A DNA stretch of 64,000 nucleotides from Photobacterium angustum (GTDB lineage: Bacteria; Pseudomonadota; Gammaproteobacteria; Enterobacterales; Vibrionaceae): positions 930,001-994,000 of the forward strand of contig NZ_MSCJ01000003.1 in NCBI RefSeq assembly GCF_002954615.1. The letters run 5' to 3'. Shown here one piece after another: positions 25,465-36,152 of the stretch. Under the pieces are notes generated by a model. The model ran no database searches. It saw only the letters and a program-made list of their open reading frames with translations, and was not told the origin of the DNA. The position numbers and the translations under genes were made by a program. Within the stretch, counting starts at the first letter, position 1, and every line of letters starts with the position of its first letter.

Positions 25465-25721
25465 TACTGTGAGTGCGTAATGTTAATTTATTGATAACCT
25501 CTATTTAGTTTTTTAATAGGGGGCTAGACATTTTAAAAGAGTAAATGGTCTTATTTCAATCATTACAAAACTAGAAAGTGATGATTAATTATTCGATATA
25601 TTTCTATTAACCTGCTTATATATCCATTTTTCAGCAATTTATCCTCTCTTTTTGCTATTTAGTCCCTCCATTTGCTATGGTTTCAGAAGTTGTATTGTTT
25701 ACCTATGTTAAAGGAATACTT
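25465..25721. other. Intergenic region, no gene seen
   Basis: AT-rich sequence with one short hairpin (CCTCTATT with AATAGGGG, about 25498-25522). The upstream ATG at 25677 is in frame with the next gene but lacks a ribosome site. Confidence 0.4.
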
Positions 25722-26564
25722 ATGCGCTTGCTTATAGGGCTATTAGCTTCTCTACTTCTCTGTTTTTCCGTACAGGCAAGTGAAAAAAAATATTCAGAAA
25801 CGGACATGTTAGAAAAACCGTTCATGGAACGTTACATTCTTGATGAATTGAAAAGTTTAAGAGAATCACAACAAGATCTTGAACGCCGAATGGTAATAGA
25901 AATAACCGACCGTGAATTAACGGTTGCTGATAAATCATTAAATTATGCGAATGTGACCGTCACTTATTTTTTCTACATTATCGCTGGTGTCGCATCTCTT
26001 ATTGCTTTTGTTGGCTGGCAGTCACTTCGTGAGTTTAAAAGTAATACTACTGAAATGGCAGATAAACGATTAGAGAAAATAGCTCAAGAATATGAAAAGA
26101 AGTTTTTAGCGCTTGAGCGTGATTTAAAACGTAAAACACGCATCATTAGTGAAAATAATAAAGAAATTGAAAAAATTAACGAAATTCATAACCTTTGGTT
26201 ACGTGCTCAAAGTTCTCAAACCCCAGAACAGCGTATTGGCGTGTATGACGAAATTTTACTTATTCGTCCCGGTGATCTTGAAGCGTTAACCTATAAAGCA
26301 GATGCGGCAATGGAAATTAAGGAATACCATTGGGCACTGAGTTTATGTAATCGAGTGTTGGAGGTCGATGACACCAATGGTCCTGCACTTTATCAGCGTG
26401 CTTGTGCATATTCTCGATTAGGGATTGAAGAACAAGCGATTGAAGATCTAGAGCGTGCGATTATTGCCAGCCCATCTATTCGTGATTTAATTGCGGATGA
26501 GCCTGATCTCGATATTCTTCATGGTAACAGCCGTTTTGACTTGTTATTACATTCACCTGAATAA
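25722..26564 (+). CDS. Membrane-anchored coiled-coil TPR protein
   Basis: A 280-residue protein: signal peptide (residues 1-19, CFSVQA-SE), a short periplasmic helical part, a membrane helix near residues 83-103 (VTVTYFFYIIAGVASLIAFV), a charged coiled coil (about 110-165), and TPR repeats in the C-terminal 110 residues (ALTYKADAAMEIKEYHWALSL and ALYQRACAYSRLGIEEQAIED). Likely a scaffold at the membrane. The ATG at 25722 is used because AAGGA lies seven bases upstream and it opens the signal peptide. A terminator follows. Confidence 0.78.
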   Translation: MRLLIGLLASLLLCFSVQASEKKYSETDMLEKPFMERYILDELKSLRESQQDLERRMVIEITDRELTVADKSLNYANVTVTYFFYIIAGVASLIAFVGWQSLREFKSNTTEMADKRLEKIAQEYEKKFLALERDLKRKTRIISENNKEIEKINEIHNLWLRAQSSQTPEQRIGVYDEILLIRPGDLEALTYKADAAMEIKEYHWALSLCNRVLEVDDTNGPALYQRACAYSRLGIEEQAIEDLERAIIASPSIRDLIADEPDLDILHGNSRFDLLLHSPE

Positions 26565-26606
26565 ACAAAGTTATATTCACTCTTTTTAATTAAGATCTCT
26601 ATCACG

Positions 26607-26634
26607 AAGCGGCAAAATGATTGCCGCTTTTTTA
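26607..26634 (+). terminator. Rho-independent terminator
   Basis: AAGCGGCA, six-base loop, TGCCGCTT with a T-tract. Confidence 0.9.
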
Positions 26635-26723
26635 TTTATCCGTGTTTCTTGTTATATAAAATCTCTGCGCTATCAGATACTTTATTTCCTATATTGAAAT
26701 GTATATTGGTATTAGAGGCAAGG

Positions 26724-27329
26724 ATGAGCAGCAAACTATCAGATTTCTCCGTACATTTACCCATTAACCCAGAACTTGTCCAATTTCAGCAAAGTGTTAA
26801 AGAAAAACTGTATGACTTTAACCATGCTCGACCATCAGAAGAAGAAAAATATCATCGTATTCTGTCTGAGCTATTGGGCTCGGTAAATGGCGTTACTATT
26901 CTTCCGCCATTTTATTGTGATATGGGGAAGAATATACATTTCAAACGTGGTGGTTTTCTTAATGCAGGCGTTAAAATTTTAGATATTGCTCCAGTGATGC
27001 TTGGAGAGTTCGTTCAAATTGGACCAAATGTGGTTATTAGTACTGCTGGTCATCCATTAGATATTGCTGAAAGAGTCTTACCTATTGCTGTCGCTAACCC
27101 TATTACTATTGGCGATAGTGTATGGATAGGAGCGGGAGCCATAATATTAGACGGTGTCACGATTGGTGATCGAAGTGTTATTGGAGCGGGAAGTATTGTA
27201 ACGAAAGATATTCCTGCCGACTGTGTTGCGGCAGGTAATCCATGCAGGGTAATCAAAAAAATAGAGCACGGTAAAATGCCATCAGAGCAAGAGCTTGAAG
27301 AAATGTGGCGTCCAATTATGGAAATGTAA
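26724..27329 (+). CDS. Sugar O-acetyltransferase (MaaA/NodL type)
   Basis: A 201-residue left-handed beta-helix acetyltransferase. The N-terminal helical Mac domain is visible (KEKLYDFNHARPSEEEKYHRI), followed by FYCDMGKNIHFKRGGFLNAG and hexapeptide repeats such as VWIGAGAIILDGVTIGDRSVIGAGS. The catalytic His lies in STAGHPLD. Such enzymes transfer acetyl from acetyl-CoA to maltose, galactosides or related sugars. The ATG at 26724 has AGGCAAGG just upstream and starts the conserved part; the upstream extension is not needed. Confidence 0.92.
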   Translation: MSSKLSDFSVHLPINPELVQFQQSVKEKLYDFNHARPSEEEKYHRILSELLGSVNGVTILPPFYCDMGKNIHFKRGGFLNAGVKILDIAPVMLGEFVQIGPNVVISTAGHPLDIAERVLPIAVANPITIGDSVWIGAGAIILDGVTIGDRSVIGAGSIVTKDIPADCVAAGNPCRVIKKIEHGKMPSEQELEEMWRPIMEM

Positions 27330-27360
27330 TACTCAAGGGCTGCCAACCAGCGTATAAAAA

Positions 27361-27391
27361 CAAAGAGCCAGACATATAGTCTGGCTCTTTG
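27361..27391. terminator. Bidirectional rho-independent terminator
   Basis: CAAAGAGCCAGAC, five-base loop, GTCTGGCTCTTTG, between two convergent genes. Confidence 0.9.
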
Positions 27392-27410
27392 TTTAGACAA
27401 TAGCGAAAAA

Positions 27411-28361
27411 TTAAGGGATAAACATTTCAATATAGATTAATGAGGATATACCAATAGCAAGCCAGAGTAGTACACCTAATAACATCGGTTTAGGACCCGC
27501 ATTTCTTAGCTTATTAACAGTGATCCCAGAGCCGATTAAGAATAAACACACCACCAGCAAACGCTTAGAAGCTACAAAAATCATATCGTAAACAGATTGA
27601 AACTGCGGTAAAAAGTGCGCAATTAAGATAGCAACACAATATAAAACGATAAAGTAAGGTACCGCGATTTTCTTGCTGTTCCCTTTAAAAATTAAAGCAC
27701 TGATAAAAGCGACGGGGATGATCCATAATGCTCGCGCTAACTTTAACGTTGTTGCTGTTTTTAACGCTTCATCACCATAAGAACCAGCAGCACCGACAAC
27801 AGATGAGGTATCGTGAATGGCAATCGCAGCCCATGTCCCGAAAGCGTGTTGGCTCATATCCAGTAAATGACCAATAGCAGGAAATACAAATAGTGCGACA
27901 GCGTTTAAGACAAATACCGTTGCTAAGGCAAGTGATGTTTGCTCATCTTTTGCATTAATAGCAGGAGAAACAGCCGCAATAGCGCTGCCACCACAAATTG
28001 CAGTACCAGAGGCAATCAAATGACCGGTTTTCTTATCTAGTGATAAAAAGTGAGTAGCAATCCAACCTAGAATAAGCGTAAAGAAAATAGAACAAATGAT
28101 TAAACCTAATCCAGCTTTACTGGCTTCGATTGCTTCATTTAAATGAATACCAAAGCCCAAGCCTATAATGGAATAAGATAAAAGTTTTTTTGTTAGGGCG
28201 GCAATATTAAATTGTGAAGGGACTAAACCAAAACTGGCAAGTAGAAAACCAAGGATTAAAGCGATTGGCGAACTGATAATAGGTAGTAAACATAATAATG
28301 CAGTACAAATAAAAATCGCGTCCATTGGTCGTAGACGTTTGAAGTTATCAATGATGGGCAT
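27411..28361 (-). CDS. YeiH family putative sulfate/anion exporter
   Basis: A 316-residue inner-membrane protein with about ten helices, of the conserved hypothetical 698 / YeiH family. Landmarks are [18 protein letters not shown] in the middle, [17 protein letters not shown], and [11 protein letters not shown]. Members are annotated as putative sulfate exporters, without firm proof. It stands alone between terminators. Confidence 0.88.
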   Translation of the reverse strand: MPIIDNFKRLRPMDAIFICTALLCLLPIISSPIALILGFLLASFGLVPSQFNIAALTKKLLSYSIIGLGFGIHLNEAIEASKAGLGLIICSIFFTLILGWIATHFLSLDKKTGHLIASGTAICGGSAIAAVSPAINAKDEQTSLALATVFVLNAVALFVFPAIGHLLDMSQHAFGTWAAIAIHDTSSVVGAAGSYGDEALKTATTLKLARALWIIPVAFISALIFKGNSKKIAVPYFIVLYCVAILIAHFLPQFQSVYDMIFVASKRLLVVCLFLIGSGITVNKLRNAGPKPMLLGVLLWLAIGISSLIYIEMFIP

Positions 28362-28476
28362 AGTAATAGCGATAAAAATATAATTATAATTAAGGGAATT
28401 ATACGCTGAATACTGAACAGTTAAGATTTAAATAGGCTGAGCGTGGGGTTAAGAAAAACTTAACATAAGTAAGGGT

Positions 28477-28818
28477 TTATTTTTTCACCCAATCCCCCGT
28501 TTTAGTTTGAAAATACTGCCCCGGTAAGGTTTTCTTAACCGCTTTTTCTTGTGCCATATTACTCACTTCATCTAATGATAGATTATTCTTTTTGCTGATT
28601 TGCAAGTAGCCTTGTTGACGTTTGTTATTCACTGAGTCAATTAACGCTCGTAAAGAGGGGGAAGGCGTAGGTTGTACACTTGCAACATACCCATTATTAG
28701 CCTCACCAATCAGTCCTTGTTGTTTAGCTTGTTGTAACGTTAATGCATGAGCTACTGACGACAATAGCATTAGCCCAGTCAGCACACTTAGAGCGAATTT
28801 AAAATATATCTTTGTCAT
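28477..28818 (-). CDS. ydbL: YdbL family (DUF1318) periplasmic protein
   Basis: A 113-residue protein with signal peptide (cleaved near VAHA-LT). The mature part, LTLQQAKQQGLIGEANNGYVAS then VNNKRQQGYLQISKKNNLSLDEV and KKTLPGQYFQ, is characteristic of YdbL. It is encoded with the lipid-bridge proteins YdbH and YnbE and modulates their function in E. coli. The gene overlaps the end of ynbE by about 20 bases. Possible starts are GTG 28839, ATG 28830 and ATG 28818; the last gives the most compact signal peptide. Confidence 0.9.
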   Translation of the reverse strand: MTKIYFKFALSVLTGLMLLSSVAHALTLQQAKQQGLIGEANNGYVASVQPTPSPSLRALIDSVNNKRQQGYLQISKKNNLSLDEVSNMAQEKAVKKTLPGQYFQTKTGDWVKK

Positions 28819-29056
28819 TGAATAACTCATTAATTTCACGATCGGCTTTCACATTGATTTCATGTTTTATATTGATGTTAAGGTTAATAACGATCGGCTT
28901 TTCTGAAAGTGCAACCTCAACCTTTGGTGTACAGCCACTGATTACAATACTACTCGAAAGACCTAATAGCAGAAAAGCGGCTTTTATTGCTGAAAAATGA
29001 CCATAAGAGTGGTTCTTATTATCGTGATTTTGGCAATGTTTTTTATAGATAGTCAT
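28799..29056 (-). CDS. ynbE: YnbE family lipoprotein
   Basis: An 85-residue lipoprotein with lipobox ISGC (Cys42) and the mature YnbE pattern: TPKVEVALSEKPIVINLNIN, then HEINVKADREI. YnbE anchors in the outer membrane and joins YdbH by strand addition to complete a bridge for lipids between the two membranes. The leader is about 20 residues longer than that of E. coli YnbE and contains several His, so the true start may be further in. It begins 18 bases after ydbH. Confidence 0.88.
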   Translation of the reverse strand: MTIYKKHCQNHDNKNHSYGHFSAIKAAFLLLGLSSSIVISGCTPKVEVALSEKPIVINLNINIKHEINVKADREINELFNDKDIF

Positions 29057-29073
29057 ATGTGGTATTTGTCTTC

Positions 29074-32000
29074 TTATTCTTGAATGCCAAGTTGTTGTTT
29101 GATCTGAGCGACTAAATTTGATGAATAAATCATATCTTTTGAGCGCAATAATTTAGGGATATTGTCATTTAAATTAACGTTTAAGTGGATTTTACGTCCG
29201 TTCTGGAAGTCTGGATTTTGACCTTTTATTTTTGTTTTTAATGAAAGATCACCATTTTTAGCGTAATCAAAGGCAAGAGTAATACTATTATAATGGTAAT
29301 TTTCTAAAACCTTTGCAATATTGAGCGGACTTGACGCATCCGCCTCTTTAATTTTCTTATCAATGCTCGAGCCTTCAATGTAGCGTAGTACGCCGCCGGG
29401 TTTACGGGTATCGAGCGAAGCGTTACGTATTACAATACTGCCATTATCAAGCGCAATAGGAATAACGCCATCTACTTTTCCTGTTAGCTCTATATTGTCT
29501 TGATCCGCAATCGCCATGACACGTTTTAAGTCAATCCCCGTTACTTTTAAGGGCACTTCTTTAATATTACTAAGGCTAGTTATAGTAAGTGGTGTAATGG
29601 TGACATTACCGCCATAAATCTCAGTTGAACCGTGTGCAATATGGTAATAATGTTTTGCGGTATCAAAATCAGCAACAAAACGAGGGTTTGACATCGGAAT
29701 ACCCACATCAAGATAATCGGCAGAGATTTCCAGCGGTGCTTGTGTTTTCAAATTAGAAGCCATGAGTTCTAATTGTACATTGCTATAAACGTTACCGAAG
29801 CGATAACCTTCATACGCCCCAGTAATGCCTTTGCTTGATAGTCCAATAGAGCCTGTAATTTGTGCGTCTTTATTTATATGAATATCGGCACTTGTGGTTA
29901 ATTGACCATGGGTAATATTTAAATCAATCGGCAATACTGGAATGTAATAGCTTTTTAGATCTTGCTCTGGTGTAAAGTTAAATGTGTGACGCTGTAACTT
30001 TATGTGGGAATTACCACTGTCAAAATTAGAGTGTAAATCAATATCTGCAAATAAAGCCTTTCTGCTGTTTTTAAATTGGTTGTTGAGGGTTAATTCATTA
30101 CCTAATAGTTGTACATGGCCATCACTATAAATTTTACCCAGCTTTAATTGATTACGTTGAACATTAAAAACAATACCGTAATCAGACCTAATGTTCAGTG
30201 GTTTAAGCGTGACGTCACTATCTGTATTGTTCTTTATATTACCTGATGTATCGGTGACAGACTTGGTCAAAAAAGCGTCTGGATTATCAATTCCGTCACG
30301 TAATGGCGCAGTGAAATGTGACATTCCCTTACAAACATTCGATTGTGGTAGAGCCGTTACTGAGTAAACGTTATTTTTAATTAGTGTTTCAACACGGTAT
30401 GAGCGAGTACGTTTATACGGTGGGGTATAAAGGCTTACTATAGCAGGGTTACACACTTTTGATGACGGCTCTTTATTAGCACTATCAGCGTTAGGCTTCA
30501 CGTCTTCTAATAAAGCGTCATCGTCTAATTTCAGATCTTGGCTAAGGTAAAAATTATTAACTTTGATCCCTAGATCTGCTCGATAACGACTTAACGATTG
30601 ATGCTTTTTTTTACCTGAATATGCTTCTTCTTGGCGGTTTACTATAAATTCAGAATTCAGTGATGCCTTTGTTTCTGCAGGTTGATAAATGGTAAATGTA
30701 CCAACTGTGCCTTGTTTATTTTGTGTATAGAGTCCGACTAATGAATCTAATTGGAAGTTAACGTTCTTACTTTGACTCTTTTGAAAGCCAGGAATACTTT
30801 GAACATCAACATTATCCATTGAAATATTATTCTTCGCCATTTTGGCGACTAAGAGGTTGTTAGCCCATGTTGCAACCATGTTGGTGCGAAAATTGAAGTT
30901 TTTTATCAAACTATTAGGCATGGGATAAATCTTATCGGCTTTAGCTTCAATCTCTGCATTAATATGACATTGCAAATTAGGGTAAAGACAGCTGAGATCC
31001 TTAAAATTTAGATTAATAGCCGATTGCGTTTTTTTATTAACAAAACTAATTTTCTTACTGTCATCTTTTAAATTGACACGTAACAACTTGTCATAGAAGT
31101 TAACATTGAATTCGATTTTGCCATCACTGATCATTTTTACATCAGCAAGTTGTTTGTTTTTGCGTTGATCTGCGTGTTCACCACTAAATTTTTTGAATAA
31201 GCCAGCAGGGAGAGCATACTTGTTTAAGGCGATCTCAAAAGATTCAGGTAATTCAAATCCTACATCATAATAAGCAGTAGCAAGTTTGTTGTTAAGCAGC
31301 ATGCTTTTATTTTTAGGCGCATCAATAGGAGCTGATGTTTGTTTAGCCCAAAAACGCAGTGGACCATTGATCTTTGCGTTAGGTAATTCAGTTAAGCCGA
31401 GACGATCTGTAAATTCTTTGGTGTCTTTGAAGTTAGCATTACAATTGAAGTAGGTAGGTAATGGCTGTTTAAAGAGGATTTTAGACTCACAGTAAAGGTT
31501 GTTACCGTCACTGCGTGTTAGGTGGGTATTAACCCATGCATCAATTTTAGTTAAGTGACGAACCGTTACATCGAGATCGTAGGGGTTAGGCGCAAGGGCT
31601 TTACCACGAACAATAAATTTCGCTTTTGTTCGTGCTTCTTCTGTGATGTTGAGATCTTTTGCTTGTTGTTTAGCTTGATCTATTGCCTTTTTTCTATCAA
31701 TTTGTTTTTGAGTCGCCAGTTTTTTAGCTGTTTTCTTTTTATGCTTTTTTTGTTCCGTCTTACCATCTGTATTTGTGAGTGGTGTTTCTAACACCACCTT
31801 TGCATCTAAAATTAAATCACCGTAAGTAAAAGATTTCACTTTAAATTTGTGCATCGGTAATTGCGCTAAGTTGGCAATGGTTTGCCCTAAGTGGTAGCCC
31901 TTATTATTAATATCGGCGCGCTCAACAAATTGAGGTAAATATTTAGGTTCTTCAATATGGAATTTATCAGTGGTTAACACCATTGAATCTATTGGGTCAT

Positions 32001-32829
32001 GGAAATCAATCGCGAAAGCCATTTTCGTAATGATTTGCTTTTCTAAAATTGAATATAAGGTTTCCCACTCTGGAACCAAAGAGCCGATATTAATTTTGAG
32101 TGGGGTTGAATCCTTCTTCCAAGCAATAGAAAAATCACCATCGTCAAAAGGTAAACGATAATGAGGAGAAGGGTTATAGTCAGGGAAAAACAGGGTTATC
32201 ACACCGTGCTTTACTGTGCCAGATAATGCAATATCAGGATCACTATTAAAATTTACGTTAACATCTTCTAGTATCTGGATAGCATTAGGCCACCCGCTTA
32301 CACTGTTAGTGTGCAGCGCAGATGCTGTTACTTTTCGCGCATGGGCAGAAAAACGAAAAGGTGTCTTAAAATGAGTAAATTTAAAATCTGCGTCGTAAAA
32401 GTGAATGTAGTTAAGTTGTACATTGTTCTCTTTCAGCATTGATTTTGCCGCAGGAGGAAGTATCAGTTTCGTTTTTGTTGCCACTATATGATATGACACA
32501 TCTCCACTGGTTTTATCACGACGCCGTTGAAGAGATAAATTATTAAACTCCAGCTGAGTATCATTAATACTGACAGCGATTTTCTTGGCGGAAAGCCCAT
32601 GTTTGAAGTGCAAGCCTGAAACGGTGTTGAGGTGAATTCCTTTGCTGTTCAGCCATACAGAAAGTACGACAGGCGGAAGTGTGGTAAAAAGTAAAATTGT
32701 CCAAAATAGAAAGCGGCGGAATCGCTTAGGGCGCGAAACCGCATTAGTATGATCATTCTGTGCTACATCTGAGTTTGTTTCTGCTTTATTATCTTTTTGA
32801 CTGTCATTCGACATAGAATACAAACTCAT
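29074..32829 (-). CDS. ydbH: YdbH, AsmA-like intermembrane lipid transport protein
   Basis: A 1251-residue protein with a cytoplasmic head, one membrane helix at about 39-60 (RFLFWTILLFTTLPPVVLSVWL) and a very long beta-strand-rich periplasmic part, as in AsmA-like proteins. The C-terminal region (VDGVIPIALDNGSIVIRNASL, then DARKPGG-like and RYIEGSS segments) is the conserved YdbH end. With YhdP and TamB it moves phospholipids to the outer membrane. It is much longer than the roughly 880-residue E. coli protein. A Lys-rich segment at about 357-403 interrupts the strands. Followed by ynbE and ydbL in one operon. Start may be ATG 32829 or 32814. Confidence 0.88.
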   Translation of the reverse strand: MSLYSMSNDSQKDNKAETNSDVAQNDHTNAVSRPKRFRRFLFWTILLFTTLPPVVLSVWLNSKGIHLNTVSGLHFKHGLSAKKIAVSINDTQLEFNNLSLQRRRDKTSGDVSYHIVATKTKLILPPAAKSMLKENNVQLNYIHFYDADFKFTHFKTPFRFSAHARKVTASALHTNSVSGWPNAIQILEDVNVNFNSDPDIALSGTVKHGVITLFFPDYNPSPHYRLPFDDGDFSIAWKKDSTPLKINIGSLVPEWETLYSILEKQIITKMAFAIDFHDPIDSMVLTTDKFHIEEPKYLPQFVERADINNKGYHLGQTIANLAQLPMHKFKVKSFTYGDLILDAKVVLETPLTNTDGKTEQKKHKKKTAKKLATQKQIDRKKAIDQAKQQAKDLNITEEARTKAKFIVRGKALAPNPYDLDVTVRHLTKIDAWVNTHLTRSDGNNLYCESKILFKQPLPTYFNCNANFKDTKEFTDRLGLTELPNAKINGPLRFWAKQTSAPIDAPKNKSMLLNNKLATAYYDVGFELPESFEIALNKYALPAGLFKKFSGEHADQRKNKQLADVKMISDGKIEFNVNFYDKLLRVNLKDDSKKISFVNKKTQSAINLNFKDLSCLYPNLQCHINAEIEAKADKIYPMPNSLIKNFNFRTNMVATWANNLLVAKMAKNNISMDNVDVQSIPGFQKSQSKNVNFQLDSLVGLYTQNKQGTVGTFTIYQPAETKASLNSEFIVNRQEEAYSGKKKHQSLSRYRADLGIKVNNFYLSQDLKLDDDALLEDVKPNADSANKEPSSKVCNPAIVSLYTPPYKRTRSYRVETLIKNNVYSVTALPQSNVCKGMSHFTAPLRDGIDNPDAFLTKSVTDTSGNIKNNTDSDVTLKPLNIRSDYGIVFNVQRNQLKLGKIYSDGHVQLLGNELTLNNQFKNSRKALFADIDLHSNFDSGNSHIKLQRHTFNFTPEQDLKSYYIPVLPIDLNITHGQLTTSADIHINKDAQITGSIGLSSKGITGAYEGYRFGNVYSNVQLELMASNLKTQAPLEISADYLDVGIPMSNPRFVADFDTAKHYYHIAHGSTEIYGGNVTITPLTITSLSNIKEVPLKVTGIDLKRVMAIADQDNIELTGKVDGVIPIALDNGSIVIRNASLDTRKPGGVLRYIEGSSIDKKIKEADASSPLNIAKVLENYHYNSITLAFDYAKNGDLSLKTKIKGQNPDFQNGRKIHLNVNLNDNIPKLLRSKDMIYSSNLVAQIKQQLGIQE

Positions 32830-32995
32830 CCGTAAAAGTGTAACAACACAATGAAAACCGTTATCATGTTATTGATATTAAAGATTATAGCCCTATAGTA
32901 AAGTGATTGTTTTTTGCTTTGTCATATTTGGGTTATTTATAGCTTTAAATAGAGATCGACAATGAATATATCATTTCATATCAGCTTACTCATCG

Positions 32996-33853
32996 TTATT
33001 CGGCAAGATAATGCAACCAGCCTTGATTAATGACTGCAAAATACTCAGGACAACGCTCTTTTTGCTGTTGGCGTTCAGAAACGGGTAACTCATCAAAAAT
33101 ACGTTGATAACGACTAGGGTTACTGCCATACACTAAACATAAAATATTATAGTAACGCTGCAAATCTAAACTGTGCTCGCTGACAAAATCCGCATCATCA
33201 AAACTGTCGATATCCAGATCTTCTAACGCAAATAAGTCGGCGGAGTTCATCGCTATTTCATCTCCTCTTGCGATATCGTTAAGTAATAGAATGGTAGCAA
33301 AGTTATCAACGGAATCCTCTTCTTTGCCCAAAATAGGAATTGCTCTATCGAGAATATAAGCATGACCAATTTCATGTAGTAGGGTATGTAATAATGTATC
33401 TTCTGTTGCTTGGTTTAATTCTCGTTGATTGTTAATCCCCCCTTTATTTTTAAAACGCTTACGTGCTTCAATGACAAATTGATAAGGAATGTGGATCGAA
33501 TTTGTCACAGGATCAAACAGTGGACCATCTTCCGAACCGAACACAATCTGTAAACTGGGTGAGAAAATAAAACGACGTTGGCTAAGTTGTTTGATCGTTT
33601 CGAGTACAGGAGATTGTTCAATAAATTGTTCAATCTGTTGCTGTCCAACCGCTGGTGGCAAAAAGCGATAAGTGATAGTTGGAGCAGGTTCAAGCGCTAA
33701 TCCGTAATGGTCGTCGACAGGAATGTTGGTACCAATATTTTTGGTCGTTCCTGCGTAAGTAAAATGCGATAGAAACAAAAAACTCATGATAGTGGTGAGT
33801 AAATATAAATAATGACGTGTTTTATATCCCTCAGTGCTTAGATAGTTATACAC
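32996..33853 (-). CDS. DUF4344 putative zinc metallopeptidase, secreted
   Basis: A 285-residue protein with an N-terminal hydrophobic signal segment (about 15-34). The zinc-binding HEIGH motif is at residues 160-164 in LLHTLLHEIGHAYIL, followed by GKEEDSVDNFATILL, which is typical of DUF4344. It probably acts in the periplasm on an unknown protein substrate. It shares strand with ydbH but is separated from it by 165 bases and may have its own promoter. Confidence 0.85.
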   Translation of the reverse strand: MYNYLSTEGYKTRHYLYLLTTIMSFLFLSHFTYAGTTKNIGTNIPVDDHYGLALEPAPTITYRFLPPAVGQQQIEQFIEQSPVLETIKQLSQRRFIFSPSLQIVFGSEDGPLFDPVTNSIHIPYQFVIEARKRFKNKGGINNQRELNQATEDTLLHTLLHEIGHAYILDRAIPILGKEEDSVDNFATILLLNDIARGDEIAMNSADLFALEDLDIDSFDDADFVSEHSLDLQRYYNILCLVYGSNPSRYQRIFDELPVSERQQQKERCPEYFAVINQGWLHYLAE

Positions 33854-34126
33854 AGTAACACCTCACATAATTCGGATAACTGTCTTTAAAGTGAAAATTA
33901 TAGTGTATAAGGCATTTTTGTAAGCTAAATATGCTACGGCTTTAAAGATAATTTTATCAATACGTTTGATATTCTCAGTTTTAAAACAAATTACTGTAGT
34001 TTATAAATTTAAATGCAATTAATTGCTTATCCTATATAAGGCTATAAGCTATGGACATTTTGGGTTCACTGAAGTGATCGCCGTCATATCTGCCGTTATT
34101 ACTCAATAATAAAAGGCTAATACATT

Positions 34127-36076
34127 ATGAATATCTCCAATATTTCAATAAGAAATAAGCTACTAATAAGTAATGGCTTCGTTATTTTTTTACTTGGCGT
34201 TTTATTTACCATTGTATGGAATGCAATTAATACAATGGAGCAAACATCCAAAAAAGTAGAACACACATATAAAGTAATCGATCATGCGAATGGGCTTGTT
34301 AGTGCGATGATTGATCAGGAAACAGGACTGCGCGGTTTTGCTATTGGTGGACAAACTGAATATTTAGAACCTTATGTGAGTGGTAAAGATAGGTTCAAAA
34401 AAGATCTTAATATTGTTAAACAATTGACCAGTGATAATCCAACACAACAACGACGGTTTGATAAAGTCGAGAGTGATGCGATGAACTGGCAAAAGTATGC
34501 AGAAAAGATCATTAAGCTTCGAAAAGATATTAAAAGTGGTGAAAATGCAGCCATTGAAATCGATGAACTATTAGCTTCTGGAATGGGGAAGAAGCTTATG
34601 GATCAGATTCGAGTTGAAGTAAAAGATAGGAAGTTTGGCTATAAAAGCACTGATGTACTCCAAGCGTTAATTAATATGGAAACAGGATTACGTGGTTATA
34701 TCATTAATAAAGATGAAGCTTACCTTGAGCCGTATTACATCGGTAAGAAAGAGTTAGAAAATATATTTAAATTCAACAAGTTTGAAGATAAAAACGTCAA
34801 TGCTTGGATTAATAATTATGCTGAGGTTGCAATTAAGCTGATAAAAAATGGGCTTGATTACAAAGTGATGGAAGATTTATACCAAGAGCTTTCAACGAAG
34901 CAAGGCAAGATCTACATGGACGAACTGCGTACTAAAGTAAATGATATCATCGTAGTTGAAAAAGACTTAATGCAGCAACGTAAAATATCGGCAGAAAATG
35001 CTGCGGATTTAGCAACCAAAGTGATTACTTGGGGGGGAATCATTACAGCGATTCTTGCCTTGATTATTGGCATTATTATTTCGAAAACCATCACTGGACC
35101 AATAGGACGAGCGGTTGTTGCCGCAAAAGAGCTCGCTAACGGTAATTTAACGATTCAAATCAAGCCAAATGGTAATAATGAAGTAGGTGTATTACTCACG
35201 GCATTACAAACAACAGCAGATAGTTTAAAACAAATCATTTTAAAAATGAGTAATGCGAGTGATCAACTTGGAAATGCATCAGATAATTTAACCACGATAA
35301 CGACGCAATCAAGCCAAGGTGTGAAAGAACAACAACATATGACAGATGAAGTGGCAGTGGCGATGAATCAAATGTCTATGTCAGTTCAAGAAGTTGCACA
35401 GAATGCCTTTTCAGCCGCTCAATTCGCTAATGAAGCAAACAGGGAAGCGCAATCAGGGATTATCATTGTTAAAGATACAATAGAAGGTATCCATCAACTT
35501 GATGAAGAAATAAACCTCACCTCAGTACGGTTAAATCAATTGGTGCAAGAGACTGAAAATATAGGTGGAATTTTAGATGTTATTCGCGGCATCGCAGATC
35601 AAACGAATTTGCTGGCTTTAAATGCTGCAATTGAAGCGGCACGAGCTGGCGATCAAGGGCGAGGTTTTGCGGTTGTGGCTGATGAAGTCAGAGAGTTAGC
35701 AAAACGCACGCAAGATTCAACCACAGAAATCCAAGTATTAATTGAAAAAGTACAGCTAGGCACTAACGAACTAGTTGTCAGCATGGATAAGAGTAATAAC
35801 TTTGTGAAAGAAAGTGTTGTGAATGCGACGAAATCCCGAGATGCGTTTGGGGTGATCAGCGAATCTATTGCCAAGATCAACGATATGAATACACAAAGTG
35901 CTAATGCTTCAGAAGAGCAAAGTACAACGACTGAAGAAATAAATAGAAACATGGAAACGGTGAATATGATTTCTCAGCAAAGTGCTCAAAGTGTTAATGA
36001 AACCGTGAAATCAACACAAGAATTATCTGATTTATCATCTCAGATGCATTATATAATTCGTCAATTTAAAGTTTAA
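34127..36076 (+). CDS. Methyl-accepting chemotaxis protein with two CHASE3-like modules
   Basis: A 649-residue chemoreceptor: first membrane helix at about 11-31, a periplasmic part of about 265 residues, second helix near 300-322, a HAMP domain ([22 protein letters not shown]) and the cytoplasmic signalling hairpin with tip [20 protein letters not shown]. The periplasmic part carries two similar modules, each marked by ETGLRGF or ETGLRGY and YLEPY, so it looks like a tandem CHASE3 sensor. The ligand is unknown. No che genes are adjacent. Confidence 0.92.
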   Translation: MNISNISIRNKLLISNGFVIFLLGVLFTIVWNAINTMEQTSKKVEHTYKVIDHANGLVSAMIDQETGLRGFAIGGQTEYLEPYVSGKDRFKKDLNIVKQLTSDNPTQQRRFDKVESDAMNWQKYAEKIIKLRKDIKSGENAAIEIDELLASGMGKKLMDQIRVEVKDRKFGYKSTDVLQALINMETGLRGYIINKDEAYLEPYYIGKKELENIFKFNKFEDKNVNAWINNYAEVAIKLIKNGLDYKVMEDLYQELSTKQGKIYMDELRTKVNDIIVVEKDLMQQRKISAENAADLATKVITWGGIITAILALIIGIIISKTITGPIGRAVVAAKELANGNLTIQIKPNGNNEVGVLLTALQTTADSLKQIILKMSNASDQLGNASDNLTTITTQSSQGVKEQQHMTDEVAVAMNQMSMSVQEVAQNAFSAAQFANEANREAQSGIIIVKDTIEGIHQLDEEINLTSVRLNQLVQETENIGGILDVIRGIADQTNLLALNAAIEAARAGDQGRGFAVVADEVRELAKRTQDSTTEIQVLIEKVQLGTNELVVSMDKSNNFVKESVVNATKSRDAFGVISESIAKINDMNTQSANASEEQSTTTEEINRNMETVNMISQQSAQSVNETVKSTQELSDLSSQMHYIIRQFKV

Positions 36077-36110
36077 CGGTAGATTTTTAGTATAAGTAAT
36101 AAAATCAAAA

Positions 36111-36146
36111 AGGCAGCAATTTGATGAATCCATCGAATTGCTGCCT
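36111..36146 (-). terminator. Terminator of the acetyltransferase gene
   Basis: AGGCAGCAATT pairs with AATTGCTGCCT; on the minus strand it is followed by a T-tract. It may also serve the chemoreceptor gene. Confidence 0.8.
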
Positions 36147-36152
36147 CGGAGA

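Noticed and set aside
27050..27430. 126-residue minus-strand frame overlapping the acetyltransferase gene
   Set aside because: It lies antisense to the hexapeptide repeats and spans the terminator; no homologous features and no ribosome site.
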